Source: Romanomermis culicivorax
Lineage: Eukaryota; Nematoda; Enoplea; Mermithida; Mermithidae
NCBI GenBank assembly: GCA_963922205.1
Contig: CAWUHX010000046.1
Coordinates: 1,302,001-1,366,000 of the forward strand
DNA length: 64,000 bases
Direction of reading: 5' to 3'
A program made the position numbers and the translations under genes. Below the pieces are notes generated by a model. That model saw only the letters and a list, made by a program, of their open reading frames with translations. It was not told where the DNA came from and searched no databases. The first letter of the stretch is position 1. Each line of letters opens with the position of its first letter. Shown in pieces: positions 24,301 to 33,300 of the stretch.

Positions 24301-26286
24301 CTTATGAACCATAGGAGCTTCATCATCGTCAGTTTGATCGCTATACGAATAATCATTGTCGACCGCGGTCGCGCCACCGGCGGCGGCAGCTCGTTGCGGT
24401 TCATTCTCTTTTTCGGCCGCCGAATCGTTACTGGCCGCCGTCGTCGATCGACGAGGAGCCGGAGCAGGAGGTAACATCGATTGACGCGATAATAATTTAC
24501 CGGCGGCGGCGCCGCCGAAAATTGAGGGGCCGATTCCTAGCGAGGCCCCGCGGGCCATCGAGGAGCCGATTTGCGGCCCGACAGCACGACGCGCTTCTTC
24601 TTTACGTTTGCGTTCGTCTTGTAATTCTTGAATTTGTTGCTTAACCTCAAAATAAGGACGGGAAAAAGTCAGGAATTCGGACTTTGAATTGGAGGAAAAA
24701 TAACGACCAAATGGCACACGTGGATTCAGCTGTGCAGTAGAAGACTTATCTGAAAATTAAATCATCAATCATATGTTCAAACTTTGACACTAAACGAAGT
24801 ATTCCGAATTTCCCTAGTGGGTATTTTCGATTCGTGATATTTAATTCAGTTTAGCTTGACTAAGAAACAATTAATTTACTCTACTGCTTTTTGATTGATT
24901 TTCATTGAAAATCAACATGTCCATCCGTGTGCGAATATGACCTAATCAAATGTCGGATGTCTGAATGTTGGTTGCCTGTATTCAGCTCGGAACTGATTAT
25001 GACTAATGCTGATTTTGTTCTTATGAAAAAAGTTGATTTCTTTGCTGATTTTTTGGTCTTCAGGTGGTTGAAAATATCGGCACATCGCCTAGATAAGATG
25101 TCCATACTTCTCAAAAAACTTTAATTAATATAGCCCGATAAAGAATTGACTAAAAAATGCAAAAAGTATACATATTATTAGTGTAGCAGAAGCCCAAAAA
25201 CACAGAAAACTGCGACACCATTTTCATATATCTTTCTGGAATTCTGGAGAATCCGCATTTTGTCAGTTTCAAAAACAAAAGGAACAAATGGTAGAATCAT
25301 TCAAGAACCGGTGTTGAAATAAATGATATTGTGCCTGTTCCAAAGTTCCAACCGCTGATATCGGTTATACTCACTTCTTCTATACTTTCTGGATGAACTT
25401 TCGTCGTATGTAACGTTAATCCTAACGACGTCAGAAAAACTCGTCCATTTTCGCACAATTTACACGGATAACTTTCAATATCGTCATCGTCGTCGTCCTG
25501 AATTTGTAATATAGGGTCGGGTACCAATTTTTTGCGATTTTCAGACGACGATGGCGTAGGTCGCGATGACGACGGCGGATGCTGCGCGGCGGGTGCCTCT
25601 TTTTTAGCCATCATCGCTTCGACCGCTTCTTCTTGCTCCATTTCGTCCTCTTCCATTTCTAAACCACACATGACGCCTATAACGCCTAATTTGGGTTGCT
25701 GTGGCTGATGTGACTCATCGGGATCCGGTTTAACGCCAATTTTGTACGGCGGCTGTATAGATTCTTCTTGTCCTTCGTCCGACGACGGTTCGGACGCGCC
25801 GTAAACGTATTCGTCGTTTTCGGACTCGTCGCGATCGTCGATCAATTGCGTCGTTTGTTGGGCGGCGCGATAGCCCCGCCTATGTTTATGAACGTTATGA
25901 GCCGTCAAACCCCTTTTCGTACTGAAAACGGCCCCGCAAATGGTACATTTGAAAGCTTCTTCTTCTCGATCGCTAGTCTCTTCCTCGGAAATCTCAACTA
26001 AACGCCTTTTGCCGCCGGCGAGACTTACGCCGCGTCGCGGGCCCGATGACGCTTCAACTTCCTCCTCTAATTCTTGTTGGTCGTCGTCTTCTTCTTCGAG
26101 ATCGTCGTCATCTTCGTCGTCGTCGCTATATCGAGGTTCGCGTTTCAATTTTTGAAAGGCCAAAAAACGAGCGGTCGGTTTTATACGGCGTTTGCCTTCG
26201 ACGATCGGCTGCGGATCGTCCTCGATCGGGTCACGTTTGACCCGGGGTGATATAGCTTGAGAGGCTTTCGTTGGTCTTGGCGGCAT
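12195..26286 (-). CDS. Multi-C2H2 zinc-finger protein, 11 coding exons, 1,307 aa
   Basis: Joined minus-strand exons are 26286-25375, 24645-24301, 22362-22163, 22079-21865, 21474-21185, 19497-19224, 18865-18607, 17296-16611, 15232-14926, 12750-12472 and 12351-12195. All introns are GT-AG, every phase matches, and the total is 3,924 nt including TAA. I count about 19 C2H2 or C2H2-like fingers: two in the N-terminal 300 residues and most from residue 450 to the end, with the last just before the C-terminus. Residues about 55-77 are strongly acidic, and other Asp/Glu-rich tracts lie between fingers. There is no KRAB, BTB or SET domain. Likely a nuclear DNA-binding protein, but I cannot assign an orthologue. 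The start is the first ATG of the long exon 1 frame; an AG acceptor-like site just upstream could mark a 5' UTR intron. Confidence 0.9.
12472..12750 (-). CDS. Zinc-finger gene, coding exon 10
   Basis: Completes one finger (TCDKRF...HQTVH), adds two more (CEDCAEPL...HFKVSH and CPVCARIH...HFDAEH), and begins a fourth (CGLCFKYF) that continues in exon 11. Phase 2 on both sides. Confidence 0.9.
13077..13150 (+). tRNA. tRNA-like sequence, copy 1 (loop reads GGT; possible SINE head or pseudogene)
   Basis: A 74-nt cloverleaf folds by eye: acceptor GCTTGGT/ACCGAGC, D-stem GCTC/GAGC, anticodon stem TGCGG/TTGCA with two G-T pairs, T-stem CTGGG/CTCAG. Box A (TAGCTCAGTTGG) and box B (GGTTCAAGTCT) are present, and a TTTT run follows at 13154. 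The anticodon loop ACGGTAG would give GGT (Thr) but has C instead of the near-universal T at position 33, so a working tRNA is doubtful. Confidence 0.55.
13306..13379 (+). tRNA. tRNA-like sequence, copy 2 (loop reads GGT; possible SINE head or pseudogene)
   Basis: Same fold as copy 1 but better paired: acceptor GCTCGGT/ACCGAGC is fully complementary, anticodon stem TGTGG/CCGCA, T-stem CTGGG/CCCGG. Several differences between the copies keep pairing. The loop is again ACGGTAG with C33. A TTTT run follows within about 5 nt. Confidence 0.6.
13476..13868. mobile_element. ~390-bp MITE with CAGTGCTTTTTCTG-like ends
   Basis: The left end CAGTGCTTTTTCTG and right end CAGAAAAAACACTA are approximately inverted. 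Flanking octamers GCGTTTAG and GCGTTAAA agree at 6 of 8 positions. It lies in intron 9 of the zinc-finger gene, and the boundaries are tentative. Confidence 0.4.
14926..15232 (-). CDS. Zinc-finger gene, coding exon 9
   Basis: An acidic start, then two fingers (CHVCRLQF...HFHLKH and CDVCGKSF...HLKRH) and the first cysteine of a third that exon 10 completes. The second finger has the classical hydrophobic spacing. Confidence 0.9.
16029..16237. mobile_element. 209-bp MITE, CATACCTGTA ends, exact 8-bp TSD
   Basis: A perfect 10-bp terminal inverted repeat (CATACCTGTA at 16029, TACAGGTATG ending 16237) is flanked by AATAAAAG on both sides (16021-16028 and 16238-16245). The interior has long G and C runs and a GGCCTTTTTTGGG-like block shared with 28644-28878 and 54008-54217. 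It sits in intron 8 of the zinc-finger gene, on top of an older repeat beginning near 15938 (GATGTATCG). Confidence 0.88.
16611..17296 (-). CDS. Zinc-finger gene, coding exon 8
   Basis: Completes the finger begun in exon 7, then has a C2HC-type finger (CIECGQKF...HFLTC), a Thr-rich and acidic linker, and a C2H2 finger (CITCKEKL...HVQTH). Starts in phase 2, ends in phase 1. Confidence 0.9.
18607..18865 (-). CDS. Zinc-finger gene, coding exon 7
   Basis: A highly acidic linker ([16 protein letters not shown] and neighbours) that ends in CPVCNKK, the first half of a finger completed by exon 8. The donor is in phase 2. Confidence 0.88.
19224..19497 (-). CDS. Zinc-finger gene, coding exon 6
   Basis: Three finger-like units: an atypical first one with adjacent cysteines (GCCDEIY...HRRTAH), a canonical one (CDHCGMMF...HLRTH), and one with an enlarged central loop (CQICGQSF...HMLQH). 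Ends in phase 1. Confidence 0.88.
20440..20880. repeat. C-tract-rich repeat, distantly related to segments at 24040 and 36860
   Basis: Contains two ATGGCTAGCCAT palindromic blocks flanking a C run, the GGCGCTTCGCGCC palindrome typical of neighbouring repeats, and further C tracts near 20780 and 20820. Partial similarity is seen at about 24040-24290 and 36860-37130. No ends could be defined. It lies in intron 5 of the zinc-finger gene. Confidence 0.4.
21185..21474 (-). CDS. Zinc-finger gene, coding exon 5
   Basis: A polar Asp/Ser-rich linker precedes one finger (CEVCGMHM...HMKQVH). Starts in phase 1, ends in phase 0 at a GTATGT donor. Confidence 0.88.
21865..22079 (-). CDS. Zinc-finger gene, coding exon 4
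   Basis: Contains two canonical fingers in tandem: CRECNLVF...HRRNVH and CRFCGDVF...HKERRH. Starts in phase 2, ends in phase 1. Confidence 0.9.
22163..22362 (-). CDS. Zinc-finger gene, coding exon 3
   Basis: An arginine-rich segment ([16 protein letters not shown]) that could be a nuclear localisation signal, followed by a finger beginning CEICG and closing H-x3-H in SHTKAH. Starts in phase 0, ends in phase 2. Confidence 0.88.
22516..23599 (+). mobile_element. 1,084-bp hAT element with decayed transposase
   Basis: The ends are TAGGGATGCAACGGGTA (22516) and TACCCGTTGCATCCCTA (to 23599), flanked by identical CTGTCTAC octamers (22508-22515 and 23600-23607). Subterminal copies of ATTCGGGTTCGGGTA occur at both ends. 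The middle holds broken pieces of a hAT transposase: a [12 protein letters not shown] block (about 22870-22910) and, near 23310-23410, an [17 protein letters not shown] block followed by R and [10 protein letters not shown], matching the C-terminal hAT dimerisation region. It is in intron 2 of the zinc-finger gene. Confidence 0.88.
22850..23430 (+). pseudogene. hAT transposase remnant (C-terminal part)
   Basis: Frame-broken remnant inside the element 22516-23599. Recognisable pieces in order are an LDPxYK-type motif, a DPLDWWPFN segment (about 23223-23250) and the SER/FVKIN dimerisation segment. Intervening stops and frameshifts rule out function. The DDE catalytic core is not recognisable, and the N-terminal zinc-finger part is absent. 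Confidence 0.75.
24301..24645 (-). CDS. Zinc-finger gene, coding exon 2
   Basis: Residues 305-419, phase 0 on both sides. It starts [20 protein letters not shown], a charged helix that may form a coiled coil, then an Ala/Gly/Ser-rich low-complexity linker and an acidic patch (QTDDDE). A pyrimidine-rich tract precedes the AG. An alternative acceptor near 24752 is out of phase with exon 1 and was not used. Confidence 0.85.
25375..26286 (-). CDS. Zinc-finger gene, coding exon 1
   Basis: Residues 1-304. It opens with a basic, proline-containing segment, then an acidic run (about 55-77), a first finger (Cys114, Cys117, His130, His135), further acidic/serine-rich linker, and a second finger with YPCKLC near residue 275. 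The donor is GTGAGT in phase 0. Its sequence beyond the donor is intronic even though the frame stays open. Confidence 0.9.
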
Positions 26287-27041
26287 AATAAATTAAATTC
26301 TAAAACGATATATTGAGATTAACGTTCAGCATCGAGTAGACTACACAACAACCAAAATTGTCGAAGCGCATTTTTCTTGGAAAGAATTTAACCTTTTTCA
26401 GGTCATTAGTAAAAAACTTTTGATTTTAAATTATCAAAAATTGCATTTTAGGAGGCCAGAATCTCCAAGCAATAAACATTGAGAAATGCCTTTCTACTAA
26501 TGTGGCTACTCCTTTGAAGAACAAACTCTTCGAATCAGTAATCACCTAAGGTAATTCTTAGATTTATGGAATTGATTGCTGGCCTAATTTTTCAACTTTA
26601 GTTACATAATTTCAACATGATTTTAGCGTTTTGTTGGACTGAAAAATCTTTGAATTCACTGAAAGATTAGACCTAGCAAATAAATGTAGGAAAAATTTCC
26701 CCCTCCAAAGTTCTGGAATATCAAAATCTAAAAATATTTACGGCAGAATCAACGATATTCAACCTTGAGATAAAAAGTCTGCGGCTGAATTTTTTGGCTT
26801 TTGCCATTTAAATTAATTATTGAAAACCTACCTCTCAAGATGTATAACGATGACTATTTCACCAAAAACTTAAAAAACTAAATTATTCTTGATTTTTAGA
26901 TAGTTATTAATTTACTCTAGATATATTAGAATGTTACACAAGCCTGAAAAAGCAAAGCATTATATCGACATTTTTAGAGCGAAAAACACTCGACAGAAAT
27001 AGCAACAAATCTTACTTCTTTTATCAAAAAAATGAATAGGT
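26287..27041. other. Intergenic: upstream region of the zinc-finger gene
   Basis: The promoter and 5' UTR of the minus-strand zinc-finger gene should lie here. I see no confident TATA box or initiator and no other gene. Confidence 0.4.
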
Positions 27042-27180
27042 CATAGCTGTAAGAGGTCCGAATAGTTGAGGGGATAAACGTAAAATTTTGGTGTGGGGCT
27101 TCCAAAACTTCCAAAATTTGACGGCTCTTCTGCAGTTTGGGTGGTACAAAAAAATTTTTTTTCAAAACTTTTTTAAATAT

Positions 27181-27420
27181 TTTTTCGGGTCATAAGGGTA
27201 ATTCGATGCTGCTGATTACGAACATGTTATTCTTTCCACCCAAATCGTGAAACTACTCGAGATAGTCTGTCTTTTTTTCTAAAATTATGCTAATTTAAAG
27301 TTTAACTCAGCCCGTCTGACAATTCAAATTTAATGAAACTAAAAATGTACAAACACCGTTGCCTTGAAGCCTAAGCCCATCAGCAGCATCGAATTACCCT
27401 TATGACACGAAAAAATATAT
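27181..27420. mobile_element. ~240-bp MITE with >30-bp inverted ends
   Basis: TTTTCGGGTCATAAGGGTAA near 27186 is matched in inverse near 27400, and the match continues inward through GATGCTGCTGAT, more than 30 bp in all. TA dinucleotides flank both ends, compatible with a Tc1/mariner-type MITE. No coding sequence. Confidence 0.6.
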
Positions 27421-27600
27421 AAAAAAATTCTTTTCTGTACCACCCAAAGTGTAGAAATGCCGTTGTTTCGACCCCCTCGCACGAAACAATCCCCAGATAG
27501 TCGAAAAAATTTCGAAAATTTTCACAAAAAAGGCCACTTTTTTCGAGTATGGGGGGGGGGGGGTTCCGACACTTGGGTATTGGGTTCGACCAAGTTGGGG

Positions 27601-28577
27601 CACTGTTTTTTCCACATTTGCACTATAATGTGGAAAAAAAAATCTGGAATGTGGAAAAAATTTTTGAGGTCTTTCCACAAATGTGGAAGAAAAATTTGGC
27701 GTTTTCATATTGAAAAGATGCATTTTGGTGCATTTTAGGAGGTCCAAATCTCAAAAAAAAAACTTTAATAATCATCATTATTCATTAAGTAGCTCAGGCG
27801 CGGCTTTTATCATGTCTACCTTCATTTATCACTTAATCTATAATAGTTTTCATCATCTTAAACGTAGTATCTCGTGTTTTAATTGGTAATCTTCTACATT
27901 TTATCATAATATTTAATGAAGATTCGCATTTTTTCCTTTTGAGAAAGATCACTACGTCAAGTCTCTATGCTTTATGATGCGATTATTTCTTTGCTAACAA
28001 AAAATTAATTCAAAAGCGTCACGGAAATATCTTTCGGAAATTTATACTCTTCTTGCTCATATATTTCCGACCAAGTTCATGAGAGTTTACAAATAAATTA
28101 CAGATTTTAAAATTTTTCAAGTAAAATTCTAGAAATTACGACTCGAACACAAAATTGGAATCTAATTCTTGAAAAAAATGTTCGGAAAATTGATTTTCTA
28201 GCATCCCATAATGTCAATATATATACCATCTATTTTGGGCTTTCGCTTGTCATCATACGGGACTTGACCATTGATTTCTTGTGTAATTTAAGTCAATTAT
28301 GCTCTTGGATAGTTTGCTAGAAAATTTGTTCAACAATGCTTGTAGATTAGGCTTTTAAGTCGAACATTTCAATTTTTTCTTCAATTTTAATGAATTAACT
28401 TCTCTATAAACACCATAAGGCTTGAAAATGCTCAAAAACAGTGCGATAAAGCGTCTGTGAGCATTTTAAAGCCAAAGAACAAGGATTTTAAGATGAAAAA
28501 AATTTTTTTCCACGTGTGGAAAAAAAATTTGACCCCTTTCGACGTTGTGGAAAAAAGTTCGTGGAAAAAAAACAGTG
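27601..28577 (+). mobile_element. 977-bp hAT-like MITE (CACTG family) with exact 8-bp TSD
   Basis: Starts CACTGTTTTTTCCACATTTG and ends GGAAAAAAAACAGTG. Identical AGTTGGGG octamers flank it (27593-27600 and 28578-28585). Subterminal TTCCACA/TGTGGAA palindromes recur in both arms, and the interior matches 3950-4645, 5062-6097 (inverted) and 53060-53830. It is inserted in the MITE 27042-28614. Confidence 0.85.
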
Positions 28578-28643
28578 AGTTGGGGTGCCTGCCCCCCCAT
28601 CAATTACAGGTATGGCCTGTGCGAAAAAACAAGTTACGATCGA

Positions 28644-28878
28644 CATACCTGTAAGACCTCCGACCGGTTGGGGGGGGGGGGGTAAATCCGAAATTTTGGG
28701 GGGGGGGGGTAGAAAAAAGTCGAAATTTTTCCCGAAAAAGGCCAAAAAACATACACATTTTTGCAAATTTTTTCAATTTTTTCCAAACTGGGGGGGGGGT
28801 TGGGCGCGGAAATGATTTTGGGTACAGGGTTGGCCAAGTTGGGGGGGGGAGGGCTCCCCCCCCCCAAGTACAGGTATG
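28644..28878. mobile_element. 235-bp CATACCTGTA-family MITE with 8-bp TSD
   Basis: The terminal repeat CATACCTGTA/TACAGGTATG is flanked by ACGATCGA (28636-28643) and ACGGTCGA (28879-28886), 7 of 8 identical. The interior has four long G runs. It sits 30 bp from the expanded copy 27042-28614. Confidence 0.8.
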
Positions 28879-30173
28879 ACGGTCGATCATGGATGGTTGA
28901 AGAAAAAGGCTTGAAAAATGCATTTTACATTTTGGAATGCGCAAAATCAAAATTTTTTCGCAGCTATGCGCCAAATAAGGTAGTCTTGCTTACTTCCATG
29001 CCTTTTTATTTTTCTTCAATACTCACAAAAATCTAAATTTACTGACATGAATTAGACGAAATATGAGAAAACTAGCTTTTAATTGTTTTTCAGCAAAAAC
29101 AAACAAATATATATCAATTTTAAAGTAAAAAGCCACAAATTTCTTTGGGCAGCTAAATTCGCTTCCCAGGTTGCTGCACGTCACGTTGCAACCTGGTTCA
29201 AGAAAATTCTGGTTGCGACTGCGAATTGCGAAGCACCGGAAAAATGTGAGATTTTGACTCCATAACGCACTTTTTTGACTAGAAACCGCGAAATTGTGGT
29301 TTACGTTTCAAAAACCAGGCAATAAATTTTAGCTACATGCAACATGTCAGTCCCCAAAAAGCTCGATATGGGAAAAACAGTGATTGGATGGGCACTTAGA
29401 ATCTTAATCCCAAAGAAGGCACGATCATACGCGATGACTGACGTTTACCTCTGGAATAAATTTCATGTGTAAAAAAATTGCTATGAATAAGCGCCAATCA
29501 AACACTGGTTGAATAATTAATTACTTGACTTAGTTGAAATATGGCCCGAAAAATTCGAGCGCTTTAACCCACAGATAGTAACACTGTAGCCAAAAATATG
29601 ACGAACGTAACGTGCAGATCGGATTATTATTTTTGAAAAATAAGTCGATCGATAAGGACAATTTCGGAGCGCGATAGTTGGCGTGGACTACAGTAATCAA
29701 CGCCTTTCAACTCTCGCAACGAAAACTTGTACCTACAGATTTTTCGACAAGTAAATGTCGAAAGCACCTGCCGGACCAGTCGTAGGCTTGAATGACTGCT
29801 GCGTCATATTTTACTTCGTTGAGCGGTCGCATACACAGTACAACGCGTTCAGCAAAATTTAGAGCTTACAATTTTCATAAACTCGTTTACTAAATGTAGA
29901 ACGAACCCGAAAAATGTAACATTACCGTATAATATCCTCGGCGTATATAAATTTAGGAAGAAAACAAACGTCCAGGTGTGAGTGTAACATGAGTCGTTCG
30001 TTTGAGAAAAATCATCATTGGGCAAAAACTGAGAATGTACACCAAAAATTGATACCGCTAAAGATTCTATACATATACATAAAACTTGTAAAGCGAGTAC
30101 AATAATAATAACAACAGAAAAGGACGAAGGGTGAGAAAATTGTTAATTAATATACCAGCTTGTTGGCGAGGGT
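28879..30173 (-). other. Region downstream of the Scm-like gene, probable 3' UTR plus spacer
   Basis: Follows the stop codon of the minus-strand Scm-like gene. No mobile-element ends were found between about 29300 and 30170, so part of this is probably 3' UTR. I could not place a polyadenylation site with confidence. Confidence 0.35.
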
Positions 30174-30308
30174 TCAAAAATTTTGCGTTTTTCCTGATTT
30201 CGCGCCTTCTATGGCGTTGGAAATTTTCAACGCCGGACCCAAACGTACGTTCATATACCGAATCATCATGTCGGCCGTCAACAGCAATAGGGCTTTACCG
30301 TCGATTTC
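30174..30308 (-). CDS. Scm: Scm-like gene, terminal coding exon 13 (SAM, second half)
   Basis: Encodes EIDGKALLLLTADMM then LGPALKISNAI, the highly conserved second half of the Scm SAM domain, and ends eleven residues later at TGA (30176-30174). It is separated from exon 12 by a 6-kb intron. Confidence 0.93.
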   Translation of the reverse strand, partial: EIDGKALLLLTADMMIRYMNVRLGPALKISNAIEGAKSGKTQNF

Positions 30309-33300
30309 CTAGCAACAAAAAAAACAGTGTAAATAGAAGCATGAAAATTTCAAGACGAGGTATCTGACCATGGAACATTTCCAAGTGTAAAGCGCATACT
30401 GTAGTACATTCGATAACGCTAAGCAACTGGAGTAGCGTTACACAAACACTTTTCCTCCTGGAATTTTTTTAAAAGGAATTTGCATACATAAGCAGAACAA
30501 AGTGTCACCCCTATCCAGCAAAACACACAACAGCGAAACTCAAAATAGCGAAGTCTCAAAACAAATTACCAAAATAGCGAATTTTCAACAAATTTATCTA
30601 TAGAATAGAAAAATGGTGATTGGGCAGGATAGAGGGTTTGGTGCATGGCCTATTTGTTCCTCCATTTCGATCTGATTGGTGCTGGTTACATTATTTTACT
30701 TTTCGTTTCTTTACCGCAATTGCAGCAGAAAAGCATGTGGAACTTAAATGGCCAAATGCAAATAGACTATCTCAACTAGCAAAAACGATTTTAATAGACC
30801 TAATTTGCATATTTATTATAAACATGATGTGTGCGTTCACTCCAATGCATAAAACTTTTTACTATTCGCTGTATTGAGATTCGCTCTTTTGAGAATCGCT
30901 GTTTTGAGACTTCGCTGTTTTGAGACCTCACTGTTTTGAGAACCGCTGTATTGAGAATCCCTGTTTTGAGACTTCGCTGTAATAGTTTCGCTGTTGTGGG
31001 TTTCGCGGTACTGAGGACACGCCAAGAAGAATACAAACTTAGCCTACACTTGGTCTCTGCTTATTTCACAACCTATAGTCTGCTTTTCTTGAAATGCTTC
31101 TAAATAATGAAAGTAGAAAACAAGTAGTATTTCAGACTTTCACGATTTTCTGATAAACAGGAGTGAAAATTTGGCTGCATCTTTAACAATTTTTCAAGGC
31201 AAAAATTTTACGGTAAAGCCGCATTTATACTTCACGGCACAACCACGGCCACAGCAGCCGCGACCAATTAGACTGCGCCACGAAAAACTGGCGTTAAATA
31301 TGATTGGTTGCACGTCACATGCACTGAAATTCGATTGGTCACGGCTGCCGTGAAGTATAAATGCGGCTTTAGAGCTCTACGTAAATAATTTTGACGACAG
31401 TACTTACTTGTGTCACGTTTGTATTTGGAAGCATTTCATAAAAAACTGACTATAATTGAAGTGGATGGTTACTCGCAGAATTATTGCAATTTTCACAATG
31501 ATCTATCGAACGCATGCTTTACCATTAAATATGCTTCAGTGCTCGCTGAGATTGAAAACAGGCTAGGCAAAGCTTCCATTTTTTACAATTTTTATGCAAA
31601 TTTTAGACGGTTAGTCCATTTGCTATGCAGTATAGCATATGGAATTTTAGAATTCACAATTGAATACGTTTCTCCATGAAATGTTCGACCCTACATTGTG
31701 GAGCATATTGACAAGTAACAAAATAATATCTATAAATGACATACATCAGTCACTGACCACGTTGATGATTTTCATTCTTCTCAAATATATATATTTTCGC
31801 AGGGTTACAGTAACCCGAAAATGCAAATTACCGAATTTTGAGTAGTTTTGATTCTAAGCATACTGCTCGATCTAGAAGAGATATCGTGCAGACTTTTTGA
31901 ACAGCTGTTTACACATAAGTTAAGACAAATGACGTCGAGAACAGAAATTTAGCTTTTTCAGTGTCTCCAGAACAAGCTTGAAAAGAAAGTTCGGAATATA
32001 GTTTTGCAGATATTCATCATGAAACGTCAGTAGATTACCGATTCTGTATATGATTCCAATTTCAGAAATATATTATGCACGACTTTTCACTAAATTTCAA
32101 ATTTGATATGTATAGCCTAAGAATTCTTAAGAATAAGTAGGTATAGTAGATTTGACTTCAAGTGAGCCTTGGCGATGCAAGACTCAAGACGAGGAGAATG
32201 AGAAATAAATAGTAATTATAAGAGGAGCAATGGTTAACTGTATCTGATATTAACCACTTGGCCCAAATTACAGAAAGTGGCTTAAACGTGGGTAAGAGTA
32301 AGAGTAAAATGGCGGGTTAAATCGTAGCTGAATAAAATAAAAGTCGAGTAAAATCTCGGGTAGAATCGTAGGTTAAGGCTGGGTAAAAATCGGGTAGAAT
32401 CGCGAGTAAGATCATGGGTTAAAGACGGGTAAAATCGTCGGTAGAAAAAAATAACCCATGATTTTACCCATATCGAGATTACAGAAGGTGGGTAAGGTAA
32501 AAGTTGGGTGAAAAGTTGGTGAAAAAGACTAACCTATGATTTTACCCTCCTGTCAGCAGGGTTATATTGACAAAAAGTTTATATTTTTCACGTAAGGCTC
32601 GGATTTGGTTGGTTCTTTGCATGCCGTCGATGTGTTGCAGGTTAAACTGAATCTGATGTTAGTGATGGAAATGACCAGGAGCCCGAAAATTAAGATTTTC
32701 CGGAAATGGATTGATCATCAGTGCACATATTTCAGTACAACAGCATCAGCATAAATTTGTGATACCAGTGGGTTATTGTCGAAGATCACTTTTTCGAACT
32801 ACACTATTACTCGATAGTGCAACAATTTTTAAACACATCTTCTGCTTTTCAAACTCCGTTGAGATGAATCAACAGGTTTTTTACATCAACATTTTGATAT
32901 GTGAATCTGATGAAAATTGTGGCTTTTGATGAGAACGTTTGAAGCTTGAATAATCTTCCAGAAACTTCTCCTTAGGCTCAAAAAAACAATGACTCATACG
33001 GTTTTTGACTTAATAAACAAATACCATCTATGCTATAACAATTGAAATATAGAATGCTTGTAAATCGAAAAATTAACACTGTCTTTGAAATCGTTTGCAC
33101 TAAGTCTTTGCTGAAGAATTTTTTACTCAAAAATTCTTGTAAAGTTTTACAAATTTTCACTCTTAAATGACATATTGCTTAGCAGAAAATCTTAAAAATA
33201 TAAAATGGCTTGTCTTATGGTATTAGAAGTTGCCATCAAAAAACACAGTGAGTTCATCACTCTGGTGCATGGCGAATTCTAAATAGTGATTATTAAGCAA

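Larger units (their letters stand above)
27042..28614. mobile_element. CATACCTGTA-family MITE expanded by nested insertions
   Basis: The left end CATAGCTGTAAGAGGTCCGA (27042) and right end ATTACAGGTATG (to 28614) are the diverged ends of the MITE family at 16029 and 28644. Between them lie a TA-flanked palindromic MITE (about 27181-27420) and a complete 977-bp hAT-like MITE (27601-28577). No clear outer TSD survives. Confidence 0.6.

Noticed and set aside
24646-24752. Longer exon 2 of the zinc-finger gene using an acceptor near 24752
   Set aside because: The phase does not match exon 1 (phase 0), whereas the acceptor before 24645 does.
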